From an uncultured Lachnospiraceae bacterium (GTDB lineage: Bacteria > Bacillota > Clostridia > Lachnospirales > Lachnospiraceae), in NCBI GenBank assembly GCA_910584965.1, contig CAJUDZ010000005.1, positions 114,770 through 178,769 of the forward strand: a stretch of 64,000 nucleotides of DNA, given 5' to 3'. Both the position numbers and the translations under genes were made by a program. This document shows, one piece after another, positions 44,601-54,162 of the stretch. How positions within the stretch are numbered: position 1 is the stretch's first letter; every line of letters starts with the position of its first letter. The notes beneath the pieces are model-generated. The model ran no database searches, was not told the origin of the DNA, and saw nothing but the letters and a program-made list of their open reading frames with translations.

Positions 44601-45449
44601 TTACTTTCCGATTCCTTTTTCATCCAGGAGATTTCCGATATGTTCTTTTTCAAAGAACATTTCCTTATTTGTCAGCACAACCAATGCCGCCGCCACAAAT
44701 ATAATGATCGTTTCCACGCATTTCGTCTGCGGCGTCATAGCGATTTTTTCCTGCATCGTGTTCACAAACAAATGGAATACGATGCAGGCAAGCATGCTGC
44801 GGTTATTCTTTACATACACCCACGTTGTCAGAAACCCCAGCGGAACGACGCCGATCAAAAAATTCAGCACATATAAAATGCCGAGTTCTCTCAGACCGTA
44901 ATGGTATGTACCCTTAATCCAGAACAGTGGCAGGTGCCACAACGCCCATACGAAGCCGAAAATGACCGATTCCGTAAACCACGAGAAATAGGACGCGACA
45001 GAATCTTCCCCATATCCCCGCCAGCCGACTTCCTCAATAACCGCCGCAAGCAGAATCGTCAGCAGGGCGGAAGTGCCGCCGACAGAAAATGAAAAATCTT
45101 CCGTAAAGGCAAACTGTTCCAAAGACTGCCCCGCCAGCGTGGAAAGCAGGATGGAAAGTACAACAATTACCATAAACCCGATAACTGCCGCTACGATGCT
45201 GAACGGTTTAATACGGTAAAATCCGATCAGTTTTCTCTTTAAATCTGCTTTTAAAGCACTGTTCCCCGATGCCGATACGGTAATGACTGCCGTGACGGCA
45301 GGAGCCGTCAGGCCGAGCAGCATCAACAGCGCGGAAATGCCGTTATCGTTCGCCGATTTACTGATAACCGCTGCCAAAATCCAAAACGCCCACGTAACCG
45401 CAAAGCATATGGCATAAAAACGTAATGGCCTGTATTGATATCTTTCCAT
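44601..45449 (-). CDS. CPBP-family intramembrane metalloprotease
   Basis: This is a 282-residue membrane protein with about eight helices. The CPBP (Abi) motifs are present: EEVGWRGYG in one helix, then FGFVWALWHLPLF and HLFVNT. These form the glutamate/histidine active site of Rce1-like proteases. The substrate is unknown; bacteriocin immunity and membrane-protein processing are known roles in the family. GGAGG lies eight bases before the start. It follows a TetR regulator gene on the same strand (102-base gap). Confidence 0.9.
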   Translation of the reverse strand: MERYQYRPLRFYAICFAVTWAFWILAAVISKSANDNGISALLMLLGLTAPAVTAVITVSASGNSALKADLKRKLIGFYRIKPFSIVAAVIGFMVIVVLSILLSTLAGQSLEQFAFTEDFSFSVGGTSALLTILLAAVIEEVGWRGYGEDSVASYFSWFTESVIFGFVWALWHLPLFWIKGTYHYGLRELGILYVLNFLIGVVPLGFLTTWVYVKNNRSMLACIVFHLFVNTMQEKIAMTPQTKCVETIIIFVAAALVVLTNKEMFFEKEHIGNLLDEKGIGK

Positions 45450-45510
45450 GTATAATCCTCCTTGTGGGAAAAGTTTAGACCGTCTGCCTGTCTGTTTTCG
45501 GCCAAAAGCT

Positions 45511-45530
45511 AAGGAACTCTAAAGTTCCTT
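45511..45530. promoter_or_regulatory. Inverted repeat between tetR and CPBP genes
   Basis: AAGGAACT-CTAA-AGTTCCTT, a perfect eight-base stem 60 bases before the CPBP start. It could be a regulator site or a weak hairpin. No T run follows on the coding strand. Confidence 0.35.
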
Positions 45531-45551
45531 AAAAAATGATTTCAATCGGTA

Positions 45552-46190
45552 TTATTCTGCCGTATTTCGAAAAAGAGGCATGATAGCCGATTCCATACTG
45601 CCTTGCTCCATATTTAAGAGCCGTTCCAGATTGTAAATAAACGCGGCTGTCTTTCTTTGTCTGTCTTCGCCGCTGTCATTCACAAGGTCATCAAACGCGG
45701 TATTCACATACAGGAATGTCATTTCCGCAACTTCCTCCGGATAATCTGTCCGGCATATCCCCTGTGCAATTCCTTCTTTGATTAAGGCCGTGATCAGAGG
45801 ATTGATTTCAGACATCAGGCAATTCCGCATTTTCTGGTGCATAAGGGCATTCTGCGGTTTATGCACCTGCTGCAAAATTTCCTGATTAAAATCATCATCG
45901 CTTATGTTAAGCGCAAGCATCATTGCCGTAAGCCGCTGTAATACAGGCATGTCTTTCTGACCTGCAATTTTTTTCGCCTGTTCCACCGATCGTTTCGTCA
46001 TACGGCTTATCATGGAATCCAAAAGTTCTTCTTTTGATTTGAAATGATAATAAAGCGTGCCTCTGGCAATTCCGATCTCATTCAAAATATCATTTGTACT
46101 GGTGTTATCGAAGCCTTTTGTTCCGAATAGATGCTCCGCCGCATCCAATATCTCATTTTTTCGCTCTTCTGCTTCTTTCACTATGCGCAT
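45552..46190 (-). CDS. TetR-family regulator of the CPBP pair
   Basis: This is a 212-residue regulator with an N-terminal helix-turn-helix (TSTNDILNEIGIARGTLYYHFKSKEELL) and a helical ligand domain. It probably controls itself and the CPBP gene downstream. A perfect palindrome sits just after the -10 of its own promoter. The ATG at 46190 is preferred; a GTG three codons upstream is possible. Confidence 0.92.
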   Translation of the reverse strand: MRIVKEAEERKNEILDAAEHLFGTKGFDNTSTNDILNEIGIARGTLYYHFKSKEELLDSMISRMTKRSVEQAKKIAGQKDMPVLQRLTAMMLALNISDDDFNQEILQQVHKPQNALMHQKMRNCLMSEINPLITALIKEGIAQGICRTDYPEEVAEMTFLYVNTAFDDLVNDSGEDRQRKTAAFIYNLERLLNMEQGSMESAIMPLFRNTAE

Positions 46191-46220
46191 TTTTCTCACC
46201 CGCTTTTGTGTTTGTTCGAC

Positions 46221-46263
46221 AGACTGTCAGTCTAATATTAGCACTTTTGGATGCTTCTGTCAA
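46221..46263 (-). promoter_or_regulatory. tetR promoter with a palindromic operator
   Basis: On the minus strand TTGACA (46258-46263), 17 bases, TAATAT (46235-46240), followed at once by the 13-base palindrome AGACTGACAGTCT (46221-46233). The position after the -10 suits repression by the TetR protein encoded 30 bases downstream. Confidence 0.75.
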
Positions 46264-46322
46264 TCCAAGCCCTTCCCGGGGCGGATTGCCGGCTTTCATC
46301 CGACCGACAGCGGTTTTGATTT

Positions 46323-48764
46323 TCACAAAATACCGCATTCCGAGGCGGCACGGTAATAAACGGCCAGCGGAATCATGCTCTGGGCAAAATTTTTGCTGCT
46401 GGCGCTTCCGACAATCACCGCATCCTGTATCTTCTTTTTGGCGCCGACGCTTCCTTTCGGAGAATCCGCCACCGCCATTTTAAAAGTAGCGACGCCCGGT
46501 CTTAAATAGTCCGCATCTTTTGACAGCTCATAAGCGATGGCCAGAGCCTCCAGCAGCAGCGTATTGCTGCCAGTCCTGTTGAGGCTTGGAAGCTCCTTGT
46601 AATAGAAAACACCCCACCGCTCCACATAACAGTTCTCAATCAGGTCGTCCACAGCCCGGAGCATCATCTCTTTTAATGCCGGGTCGGGAAATTCCCGGTA
46701 ATAGCGCATAACGCTGCCAATCGCCACGGAAATCATAAATCCCACGCGAATGACCGTATTATCCGTATAAGGAGCCAGCCAATTGCCATACTGTTCTTCC
46801 CATACTTTGAAATCCTGTAAAATACGGCCGCATTTCGGCAGCCACTTTTCATCCCGCGTCTCTACATAAAGCGCCGTCAGCGTGCGGAGCGCCCATCCTG
46901 TTTCCCGTGCGTTGGCCTCTCCCACTCTTGCATACATCGGACCGTCCAGAAGCTTCAGCACATGCCTGCCGATACCCAGCGCCGTTTCCAATCCTCTTTC
47001 GTCCCCGGTAAAATGATAATAATCCAAAAGTCCCTCTACCCATTCGTGGGAGCAGACCATTTTGCCATCGATACAATGTCCTCCCGTGTGTTCCCACTGT
47101 CCGCCGATATACCGTGTATCCGGGTGGTAATGGCATACGTCCACATCCATCCAGTGGCTGCAGGATGCGATATTGTAATCCAAAAACCTTCTGATGCCCG
47201 TCCGGACATACAAAAGCGCGCAGGCATGAGGATAATCATATTCATTGTTGCACCAGACCAGGCTGCCGCCTCCCCGCCCCTGATTTGTATATCCCGCGTC
47301 ATAGGAATCGCCGAAATTCAACATGCCGTAAGCTCGGCAATGTCCGTCCGCTCTGTCTGTCAGGCACCTTTCCACTTCCACATCCCACCGGTCAGCAAAC
47401 ACATCCGGCCAGACGCCGGAAGCACGGTGCGTCTCCGGCGAAAGATAAGGCCGGTCCGGCATCTGATAGATCAGGCTGCGGTTGTCGATTTCGGTAAGGC
47501 TCTCCCCGGCACCGTGAAAATGCAGCAGAAATTTCTGTTCCCGCGACATCCCGGTCTGCATGACAACCTTCTCCACATTTTCCGGCACCAGCATCACGGA
47601 CAGACCGTTTTTATCCGCCTGAACAGCTTTGGGATAATTCTGCTGCGCCTGAAAGACCGTAGCGCATACGCCGCCCTCCCCGTCCGTGCAATCCGCGAAA
47701 AACGTTCCGTAGAGCACTTCCGGAAAATGCTCGTTCGCCTCATACATCAGCCATTCGGCATCCACAACCCGGCTGACGGCAGCACCGTCCCTGCCGAGGT
47801 AAAAATCCGTCCTGTAATTGGAGCTTGCCGCACAGGTACGCACATTTTCAACAGCCGTCAGCTTTGCCGCTTTCTCCGCCTCTTCTGCTCCTCTGGCATA
47901 AAAGACAGGCCCTTCACCAAAGCCCGCCGCGTCCGCCGAATCGCCGCAGCCGGTAGAATCCGGCGTTTTCCGCACGGCCGCGGGCACGGATTCTTCTGTC
48001 AAAACCGCATCGGCCGTCCGCAGCAGACGGAATATCAGTGACGCCACATGAAGCGGATGCTTTGTCGTATTGATAATCCGATAGGAAACTTCCACCCAGG
48101 GTTTCCCGGCCCAGGCAGTCAGCTTTAATTCAAAATCTATCTTCGGGGCGTTTTCTTCCTCCGGTATATTACTGCCGGAAACTTTCAGCACCGCACAGAC
48201 GGGCCCCTGCTCCGCAACCTGCCAGCGGCCGGTCCGCATCCTGTATGTATTTCCCTCTCCGTCTTTTAAGAAAGGGCCCGCAAACTGCTCCCGCCCGTAA
48301 ATACGTCCGGAAACATTTAACCATTCAAAAAGGCTCTGGCCGTCATGAGCCGCACGAAAAGAAAAAATCCCGTTTTTCCCACCGCAGACAGTGGATACCG
48401 TGATTCCCGTTTCATCCGTGCTGACGTTCACGGGAGAAACACCGTCGGGCCATATCTCTTTGCCGCCGGCCCCCGTCCCGTCCGCACAATCCTGTTCTTC
48501 CGCGGCCTCATCGTGCAGACCGTACTGCAAAACCGCGCCTTTATTTCCGAGCAGATCAGCCAGAAAGCGCAGGAACAGAAAACGCACAGAACCGTCTTTA
48601 TGCCGGGAAGTAATTTTTGCCTGAAGGGGCAGGCGCCTTCCTTCCTGATACACACCAACTCCCTCCGCGTCCCGGATCTCCCCTTCCGGTACCGGAATGC
48701 CGATGCCGCAAGGCTCCGCTTTTCGGTCATACCGATATAATTTGTCAAAATAAATGTCCGCCAT
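46323..48764 (-). CDS. YetA/PcRGLX-like RIFT-barrel protein (possible polysaccharide lyase)
   Basis: This is an 813-residue protein without a signal peptide. The N-terminal domain (CGIGIPVPEGEI, RLPLQAKITSRHKDGSVRFLFLRFLADL) looks like the RIFT barrel of YetA and exo-rhamnogalacturonan lyases. It is followed by a beta-sandwich and then an alpha/alpha-barrel-like region with GGQWEHTGGHCIDGKMVCSH and DYYHFTGDERGLETALGIG. It may cleave pectin-derived oligosaccharides in the cytoplasm. No sugar transporter is adjacent. The start at 48764 has GAGGAG upstream; the longer frame is not supported. Confidence 0.75.
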   Translation of the reverse strand: MADIYFDKLYRYDRKAEPCGIGIPVPEGEIRDAEGVGVYQEGRRLPLQAKITSRHKDGSVRFLFLRFLADLLGNKGAVLQYGLHDEAAEEQDCADGTGAGGKEIWPDGVSPVNVSTDETGITVSTVCGGKNGIFSFRAAHDGQSLFEWLNVSGRIYGREQFAGPFLKDGEGNTYRMRTGRWQVAEQGPVCAVLKVSGSNIPEEENAPKIDFELKLTAWAGKPWVEVSYRIINTTKHPLHVASLIFRLLRTADAVLTEESVPAAVRKTPDSTGCGDSADAAGFGEGPVFYARGAEEAEKAAKLTAVENVRTCAASSNYRTDFYLGRDGAAVSRVVDAEWLMYEANEHFPEVLYGTFFADCTDGEGGVCATVFQAQQNYPKAVQADKNGLSVMLVPENVEKVVMQTGMSREQKFLLHFHGAGESLTEIDNRSLIYQMPDRPYLSPETHRASGVWPDVFADRWDVEVERCLTDRADGHCRAYGMLNFGDSYDAGYTNQGRGGGSLVWCNNEYDYPHACALLYVRTGIRRFLDYNIASCSHWMDVDVCHYHPDTRYIGGQWEHTGGHCIDGKMVCSHEWVEGLLDYYHFTGDERGLETALGIGRHVLKLLDGPMYARVGEANARETGWALRTLTALYVETRDEKWLPKCGRILQDFKVWEEQYGNWLAPYTDNTVIRVGFMISVAIGSVMRYYREFPDPALKEMMLRAVDDLIENCYVERWGVFYYKELPSLNRTGSNTLLLEALAIAYELSKDADYLRPGVATFKMAVADSPKGSVGAKKKIQDAVIVGSASSKNFAQSMIPLAVYYRAASECGIL

Positions 48765-49002
48765 CTGCAATATCTCCTCGTTCTTTGATCGTGTATTGGT
48801 CGATAAAATCTGCATTGCAAATATTTTATCATATTTTATCCGTGCTGACCAGCTTCCGAAGGAACGAAGCGGGTACGCTCTCCGTCCGCCGCTTCCGCGC
48901 AGCCTCCAACCCGCCGCCCCTTTCTGGACAGTCCCTTCCCATCCATGCTAAAATAGAGAAAATCCGCGGCGCATACGCCGTCAGGCAAAGTGGAGAATTG
49001 TT

Positions 49003-49665
49003 ATGTTTAAAATCATGATTATCGAAGATGACCCCGCCGTTCGGGACGAACTGGCGCTTCTTCTGAAAAACGAAGGATGTCGGCCCATAACCGTCACTGT
49101 TTTTGAAAATATTCCGACACAGGTGTCGGAATGTAAACCCGACCTGATTCTTCTGGATCTGGGACTGCCGGGAAGGGACGGTCTTTCGCTGTGCGCCCAA
49201 CTGCGGCGGGAATCGGATACGCCGATTATTTTTGTCACCAGCCATGACAGCGCTTACGATGAACTGAATGCGTTAAGTCTGGGCGGCGACGATTATATAA
49301 CCAAGCCTTACAACGTGCCGGTGCTTCTCGCGCGCATCAGGTCCGTTCTGCGGCGAAGCGGCGCCAGGCCGGAAACGCTCCCGCATTTTAACGGACTTAC
49401 TTTAAATCCGACGAAAGGATATGCCTCGGCAAACGGGCAGACGGCAGAACTGACACGCAACGAATTACAGATTCTGGCCTGTCTGATGGAACATGCGGGG
49501 GAAATCGTCTCCCGCGCCGACCTGATCGAAGCGTTATGGGACAATCAGATTTACATTGACGACAATACACTCAGCGTCAATATGACCCGGCTGCGGGCCA
49601 AACTGGAGGCGCTCGGCCTTTCCGGATTCATCAAAACACGCAGAGGAATGGGGTATCAGCTATGA
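49003..49665 (+). CDS. BceR-type response regulator
   Basis: This is a 220-residue OmpR-family regulator. The receiver has IIEDD, the phospho-Asp in LILLDLGLPGRDG and DDYITKPYN, and the winged helix is at the C terminus (LTRNELQILACLMEHAGEIV, RRGMGYQL). It overlaps the kinase start by four bases (ATGA). With the kinase, ATPase and permease that follow, it forms a complete Bce-type antimicrobial-peptide sensing and resistance module. GGAG lies seven bases before the ATG. Confidence 0.94.
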   Translation: MFKIMIIEDDPAVRDELALLLKNEGCRPITVTVFENIPTQVSECKPDLILLDLGLPGRDGLSLCAQLRRESDTPIIFVTSHDSAYDELNALSLGGDDYITKPYNVPVLLARIRSVLRRSGARPETLPHFNGLTLNPTKGYASANGQTAELTRNELQILACLMEHAGEIVSRADLIEALWDNQIYIDDNTLSVNMTRLRAKLEALGLSGFIKTRRGMGYQL

Positions 49666-50669
49666 CAATCACCGCATTTTTATCCGACCGGCTGCGGCGG
49701 CTTCTTTTTCAGGCAGTCTCCGTCCTTGCGGCCGCGGTATTTTTATCAGCCACCGGCACCCAGACGGACATCCTGGTTCTGCTGCTGATTATCTGGGCAT
49801 TTTTACTGGCCGGCATACAGATTTACGACTATTTCAGATGCCGCGCGCATCTTCTGGAACTGGAATCCATTATGGACAATCTGGATGAAAAATATCTGTT
49901 TACAGAATGTATCCCAAGTCCCCGGAGCCTTTATGAACGCCGCCTCTTTGCGCTTGTCCGGCGGGCGGGCCGTTCCATGCTCCAAACGGTTTCCGACGCA
50001 CAGACCGCCGGGCAGGAATACCGGGAATATGTGGAAAGTTTCGTCCATGAAATCAAAGCGCCGATTACGGCGGCAAAGCTGATCTGCCGGCATGTCGAAC
50101 GGGAAACCGGACGGAAACTGACAAAGGAACTTTCCCAAATCGAAGCGCATGTGGAGCGCGCACTTTTCTATGCCCGGCTGGAGTCACCGGAAAAGGATTT
50201 TCTCATCAGACAGACCTCTCCCGCCCGGATTTCTGCCGATGCCGTCGAACGTCACAGGAGTCTTCTCATCCAAAACGGATTTCGGATAGAGACAAAAGAT
50301 TTAGATCAGACTGTTTACACGGATGAAAAATGGGCCGCTTTCATTTTCGGCCAGCTTCTGCAAAACGCCGCCCGCTACCGGAGCGAGTCCCCTCTGATCG
50401 CCATTTCGGCAAAACAGGACGGCGCCAGGGTTATCGTAACCGTTTCGGACAACGGCATCGGCATCCCCGCCCATGAACTGCCCCGCGTCTTTGACCGGGG
50501 ATTTACCGGAAGCAACGGCCGCTGCCGCGGAGGTTCCACGGGCATGGGGCTGTATCTTTGCCGGCGGCTTGCAGATCGGATGGAAACAGAACTGCAAATT
50601 TCCTCCGAAGAAGGAAAAGGCACGACTGTTACGCTCATTTTTCCGGCCCGCAGCCCCCATCCGGCATGA
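49662..50669 (+). CDS. BceS-type intramembrane-sensing histidine kinase
   Basis: This is a 335-residue kinase. Two N-terminal membrane helices with a loop of only a few residues (about 15-60) mark it as an intramembrane-sensing kinase that takes its signal from the transporter. The phospho-His lies in ESFVHEIKAPITAAKL, and HATPase_c motifs are QNAARYRSES, DNGIGIPAHE and GMGLYLCRR. It follows the regulator with a four-base overlap. Confidence 0.93.
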   Translation: MTITAFLSDRLRRLLFQAVSVLAAAVFLSATGTQTDILVLLLIIWAFLLAGIQIYDYFRCRAHLLELESIMDNLDEKYLFTECIPSPRSLYERRLFALVRRAGRSMLQTVSDAQTAGQEYREYVESFVHEIKAPITAAKLICRHVERETGRKLTKELSQIEAHVERALFYARLESPEKDFLIRQTSPARISADAVERHRSLLIQNGFRIETKDLDQTVYTDEKWAAFIFGQLLQNAARYRSESPLIAISAKQDGARVIVTVSDNGIGIPAHELPRVFDRGFTGSNGRCRGGSTGMGLYLCRRLADRMETELQISSEEGKGTTVTLIFPARSPHPA

Positions 50670-50684
50670 TATGCGGCACGATTT

Positions 50685-50700
50685 CTTACGAAAATGTAAG
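50685..50700. promoter_or_regulatory. Predicted BceR-type operator upstream of the ABC genes
   Basis: CTTAC-GAAAAT-GTAAG, an inverted repeat 124 bases before the ATPase start. Its form resembles sites bound by BceR-like regulators in Firmicutes. It is the only such repeat seen in this gap, so it likely lets peptide stress induce the transporter separately from the sensor genes. A TATGAT at 50744-50749 could be the -10. Confidence 0.55.
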
Positions 50701-50823
50701 GAAAATCGATCTCAGTTCGATACAACGCATCTTCTGCCTGCCGTATGATGAACTTATATGACGGGCGGCTCCTGTCCACGAAGCTGCCCGGAAAAACCGG
50801 CATCATCGGGAAAGGAGTTTTTC

Positions 50824-51582
50824 ATGTTACAGATCAAAAATATCGAAAAATATTACGGTAATAAGAATAACGTTACCAAAGCCCTCGACCGCATCAGCTT
50901 CGACGTATCGGACGGCGAATTTATCGCCATTATGGGGGCTTCCGGCAGCGGCAAGACGACACTGTTAAATTGTATTTCCACGATCGATACGGTGAGCGCC
51001 GGAGATATTCTGTTACAGGGGGAAAATATTGCAAAGCTGTCCGCCGAAGAACTGGCAGGATTCCGAAGGGAAAAGCTCGGATTTGTTTTTCAGGACTGCA
51101 ATCTGTTAGACACGCTGACCATTGAAGAAAATATCGGTCTTGCCCTGTCTCTCAACCACGCAGACCCGCACAAAGTCAGAAAAAAAGTCGAAGAAATTGC
51201 CGAAAAGCTGGAAATCGCCGATATTCTGGATAAATTCCCTTATCAGGTATCCGGCGGCCAGAAACAGCGGGCGGCCTGTGCAAGAGGCATGGCGGCGGGC
51301 CAGTCTCTTCTGCTGGCGGATGAACCGACCGGAGCCCTGGACTCCAGAGCATCCAAAAATCTGCTGGAAATCATGACCAGAATGAATCAGGAAATGAACG
51401 TCACAATCCTGATGGTCACCCATGACGCTTACAGCGCAGGCTACGCAAAGCGCGTCCTCTTTCTCAAGGACGGGCGCCTTTTCAGCGAACTGCTCCGGGG
51501 AGAACGCTCCCGTTCCGTATTCTATCATGAAATACTGGATATTCTGGCTCTGCTTGGAGGTGATATCAGTGATGTTATTTAA
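50824..51582 (+). CDS. BceA-type ABC transporter ATPase
   Basis: This is a 252-residue ATPase. Walker A (GASGSGKTT), the Q-loop (FVFQDCNLLDT), the signature VSGGQKQR and Walker B (LLLADEPTGALD) are present. The start (50824) has GGAAAGGAG upstream. The last 11 bases overlap the permease start. It powers the permease next to it, probably for removal of cell-wall-active peptides such as bacitracin or lantibiotics. Confidence 0.95.
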   Translation: MLQIKNIEKYYGNKNNVTKALDRISFDVSDGEFIAIMGASGSGKTTLLNCISTIDTVSAGDILLQGENIAKLSAEELAGFRREKLGFVFQDCNLLDTLTIEENIGLALSLNHADPHKVRKKVEEIAEKLEIADILDKFPYQVSGGQKQRAACARGMAAGQSLLLADEPTGALDSRASKNLLEIMTRMNQEMNVTILMVTHDAYSAGYAKRVLFLKDGRLFSELLRGERSRSVFYHEILDILALLGGDISDVI

Positions 51583-53500
51583 ATTATCGCTTCGTAATGC
51601 CCAAAGACAATCCCGTGATTATCTCGTTTATTTTATAACACTTGTTATGTCATCGGCGCTGATGTATTCATTCAACAGCCTGGTTTTTTCGGAAGAAGTC
51701 CTTTTTCTTGCTGCAAACATCGCTTCCCTTCCGGCTGTCATCATTTTCGCAAGCATCGTTGTCATTTTTATCATCGGCTGGCTCGTCTCCTACACGACCC
51801 GTTTTATGCTGCTGCGGCGCAGCCGGGAACTGGGAACTTATCTGCTGATCGGCCTGGAGAACAAACAGACGGCCCGGTTGTTTTTTCTGGAAAATCTTAC
51901 GGTGGGAATCTTTGCGCTCATCGCGGGCATCCTGTCCGGCTGTTTTCTGTTTCAGGCAATGCGCGCCGTCATTTTAACCCTGTTCGGCACGCCCTATACG
52001 CTTGCCCTCTCCCTCTCCATCCGGGCCGTTTTGCTGACGGTGATTTACTATGCTCTCATTTACCTGTTTGCACAGTTCAAAAACCGGAAGCGCATTCATT
52101 CCATGAAAATTTATGATCTGATTTATTATGAAAAGTACAACGAAGATATCGTGATTCAGACGGACAAAAGGCGCCGCCGTATTTTTACGGTTTCGATCGT
52201 TCTCGGCGCTGCCGGCACGCTGCTGCTTTTGACCGGAAACCCGCTCTTTGGCCTTATCGGAGCATGCTGCATCATCGCTTTTCTCTATGGATTTTTCCTG
52301 AGCTTTGCTTCCGGCGTACCTGCTTTTTTTGAAAAAAGACCTGCCCGTAAGTATCAGGGACAGACGCTGCTTATTTTCCGTACCCTGACCGCAAAGCTCG
52401 CTACCATCGGCACGCTGATGGCCACCATTTCCCTGCTCCTTACCGCCGTGATCATTTCCGAAGGATGCGGACAGTGCATTCATGCGCTTTTCCTGGAACG
52501 TGCAAAACAGGACTGCTGTTTTGATCTTTTCATCAGCAGCCGGGGCAAAGCCCGGGATCACACCTTCCCGGACTATGTCGGTGAAAATATTCCCATAAAA
52601 AGTTCATGGCTATATCGCATTTATTTGAACGATAATGCGCAAGTTCTCGATTATATCAGTGAACGGACCGAATACTATCAGTGCTTTGAGAAAGATACCC
52701 TGATAAAGTTCAGCGATTACGCCGCTTTGCGCAAAATGATGGGGTATCCGGCTGTTACGCTCCCGCAGAATGCCTGCCTCATTCACTGTATCCCTTTTCT
52801 TTCGGACATCCTGCAGGATTATGACGAACCGATCACGGTCGGGGACACCGCGCTGACGCCTGACGGCGTGTACACCGAACTGCTCTCCCAGACCTGGGAT
52901 TCCGGCAACGGACACCAGTATATTCTTGTCGTTCCCGACGAAGTTCTGACAGACTGCCCGTCCAGTCATGAGATTTATGCCGCCATGACTTCCGAACCCG
53001 TCAGCGAGGCACAGTTTCAGGCGCTTTCGGAAATCCTGCCTGACACGGCGAACGCTGTTTCGCTCCGCGCAAAATCCATAGAAGAAGCAGGCGCAGCGTC
53101 CGGCATCGTCTTATTTGTATTTCCGCTTTACTATCTGGCGCTGATTCTCACAATGACGGCTGCTGCCATTCTGACCATTCAGCAGCTCGCCGAAACCGAC
53201 CGTTACCGAAGACAGTTTTCGCTTCTTGGAAAACTCGGCATGAGACGTGCCGAAATGATAAAAGTACTGCGGGGACAGTTTGTCCTTTATTACGCAATGC
53301 CCGCGCTGCCCCCCGTTCTGATCGGCACTTCTTTCATTTATTACATGGGGAACATGGCGGAACCCGGCACACTGGCGGGCGCAAGCTCCCCGCTTATGAT
53401 CGTGCTCGGCACGCTGGCTCTGTTTTTCTTTATCTATGCGATTTATATCGTACTGGCATACACAAGCCTGAAACGGAATGTGCTCCCGGAACGGACCTGA
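51572..53500 (+). CDS. BceB-type ABC permease
   Basis: This is a 642-residue permease with about ten membrane helices and a large outside domain at about residues 310-520 between helices 7 and 8, the BceB hallmark. The N terminus MLFKLSLRNAQRQSRDYLVYF is typical. It should detoxify peptide-bound lipid intermediates and pass the transport state to the kinase. The start at 51572 has GGAGG upstream and lies within the ATPase gene. It ends seven bases before a convergent methyltransferase gene. Confidence 0.93.
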   Translation: MLFKLSLRNAQRQSRDYLVYFITLVMSSALMYSFNSLVFSEEVLFLAANIASLPAVIIFASIVVIFIIGWLVSYTTRFMLLRRSRELGTYLLIGLENKQTARLFFLENLTVGIFALIAGILSGCFLFQAMRAVILTLFGTPYTLALSLSIRAVLLTVIYYALIYLFAQFKNRKRIHSMKIYDLIYYEKYNEDIVIQTDKRRRRIFTVSIVLGAAGTLLLLTGNPLFGLIGACCIIAFLYGFFLSFASGVPAFFEKRPARKYQGQTLLIFRTLTAKLATIGTLMATISLLLTAVIISEGCGQCIHALFLERAKQDCCFDLFISSRGKARDHTFPDYVGENIPIKSSWLYRIYLNDNAQVLDYISERTEYYQCFEKDTLIKFSDYAALRKMMGYPAVTLPQNACLIHCIPFLSDILQDYDEPITVGDTALTPDGVYTELLSQTWDSGNGHQYILVVPDEVLTDCPSSHEIYAAMTSEPVSEAQFQALSEILPDTANAVSLRAKSIEEAGAASGIVLFVFPLYYLALILTMTAAAILTIQQLAETDRYRRQFSLLGKLGMRRAEMIKVLRGQFVLYYAMPALPPVLIGTSFIYYMGNMAEPGTLAGASSPLMIVLGTLALFFFIYAIYIVLAYTSLKRNVLPERT

Positions 53501-53507
53501 GGATTAT

Positions 53508-54140
53508 TCATTCTCTTTTTCCCGAACCGTCTCCCGCACTTTCCATTCCGGTCTGCTTCTCCCAGACTTCCACATACCGCCCGCCGAGAAAAGGCCCGAA
53601 CCGCTCAATCCTTTTGTAATGATCAGGCAGAATCCTGCTCCAGTCGAGGAAATGGCTCCCGCCTTCGGCCGGGACGGTATCGACGATGAAATGCCGGACG
53701 TCATTTCGCTCCGCCGCCGTATGGTAAGGTTTTCTCCAGGTATCTTCCGTTCCGCCGTGCATAAAATTCAGCGTTATAAGATAGTCCACCGGCTTTTCGG
53801 TGAGCGCGTCAAAACTGCCCGTCCGATAAGTGACCGCTCCGCCGCTCAATTCCCGTGCCGCAAGTATCACTTCTTCGTGCAGGTCAATGCCGATCTTTTC
53901 GGGCGCACGGCAATGCTGCAATACCCCTCCCAATCCGCAGCCGATATCAACAACCGTCTGACAGTCGTGGGCATTCACGTAATTTACACATGCCTGTGCA
54001 TATGCTTTCCACTCATAGGGGCTCAGATGCCACGAATCAAAATGATATTTCCTGTACAGCTTTTTGTACCTGATTCGCCTGATGCCGCCGATCAATACAT
54101 TTCCCGGACCGACTTCTTTTATTTTCCGTATGATTTTCAT
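53508..54140 (-). CDS. SAM-dependent methyltransferase
   Basis: This is a 210-residue class I methyltransferase. Motif I is seen in VVDIGCGLGGVLQH, followed by GIDLHEEVILAARE and LITLNFMHGG. The substrate is unknown. The start (54140) has GGAAGG seven bases upstream; a longer frame runs into the neighbouring gene. It lies 22 bases downstream of an uncharacterised gene on the same strand and is probably cotranscribed with it. Confidence 0.82.
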   Translation of the reverse strand: MKIIRKIKEVGPGNVLIGGIRRIRYKKLYRKYHFDSWHLSPYEWKAYAQACVNYVNAHDCQTVVDIGCGLGGVLQHCRAPEKIGIDLHEEVILAARELSGGAVTYRTGSFDALTEKPVDYLITLNFMHGGTEDTWRKPYHTAAERNDVRHFIVDTVPAEGGSHFLDWSRILPDHYKRIERFGPFLGGRYVEVWEKQTGMESAGDGSGKRE

Positions 54141-54162
54141 ATCTGTACCTTCCTTTTCCCTT

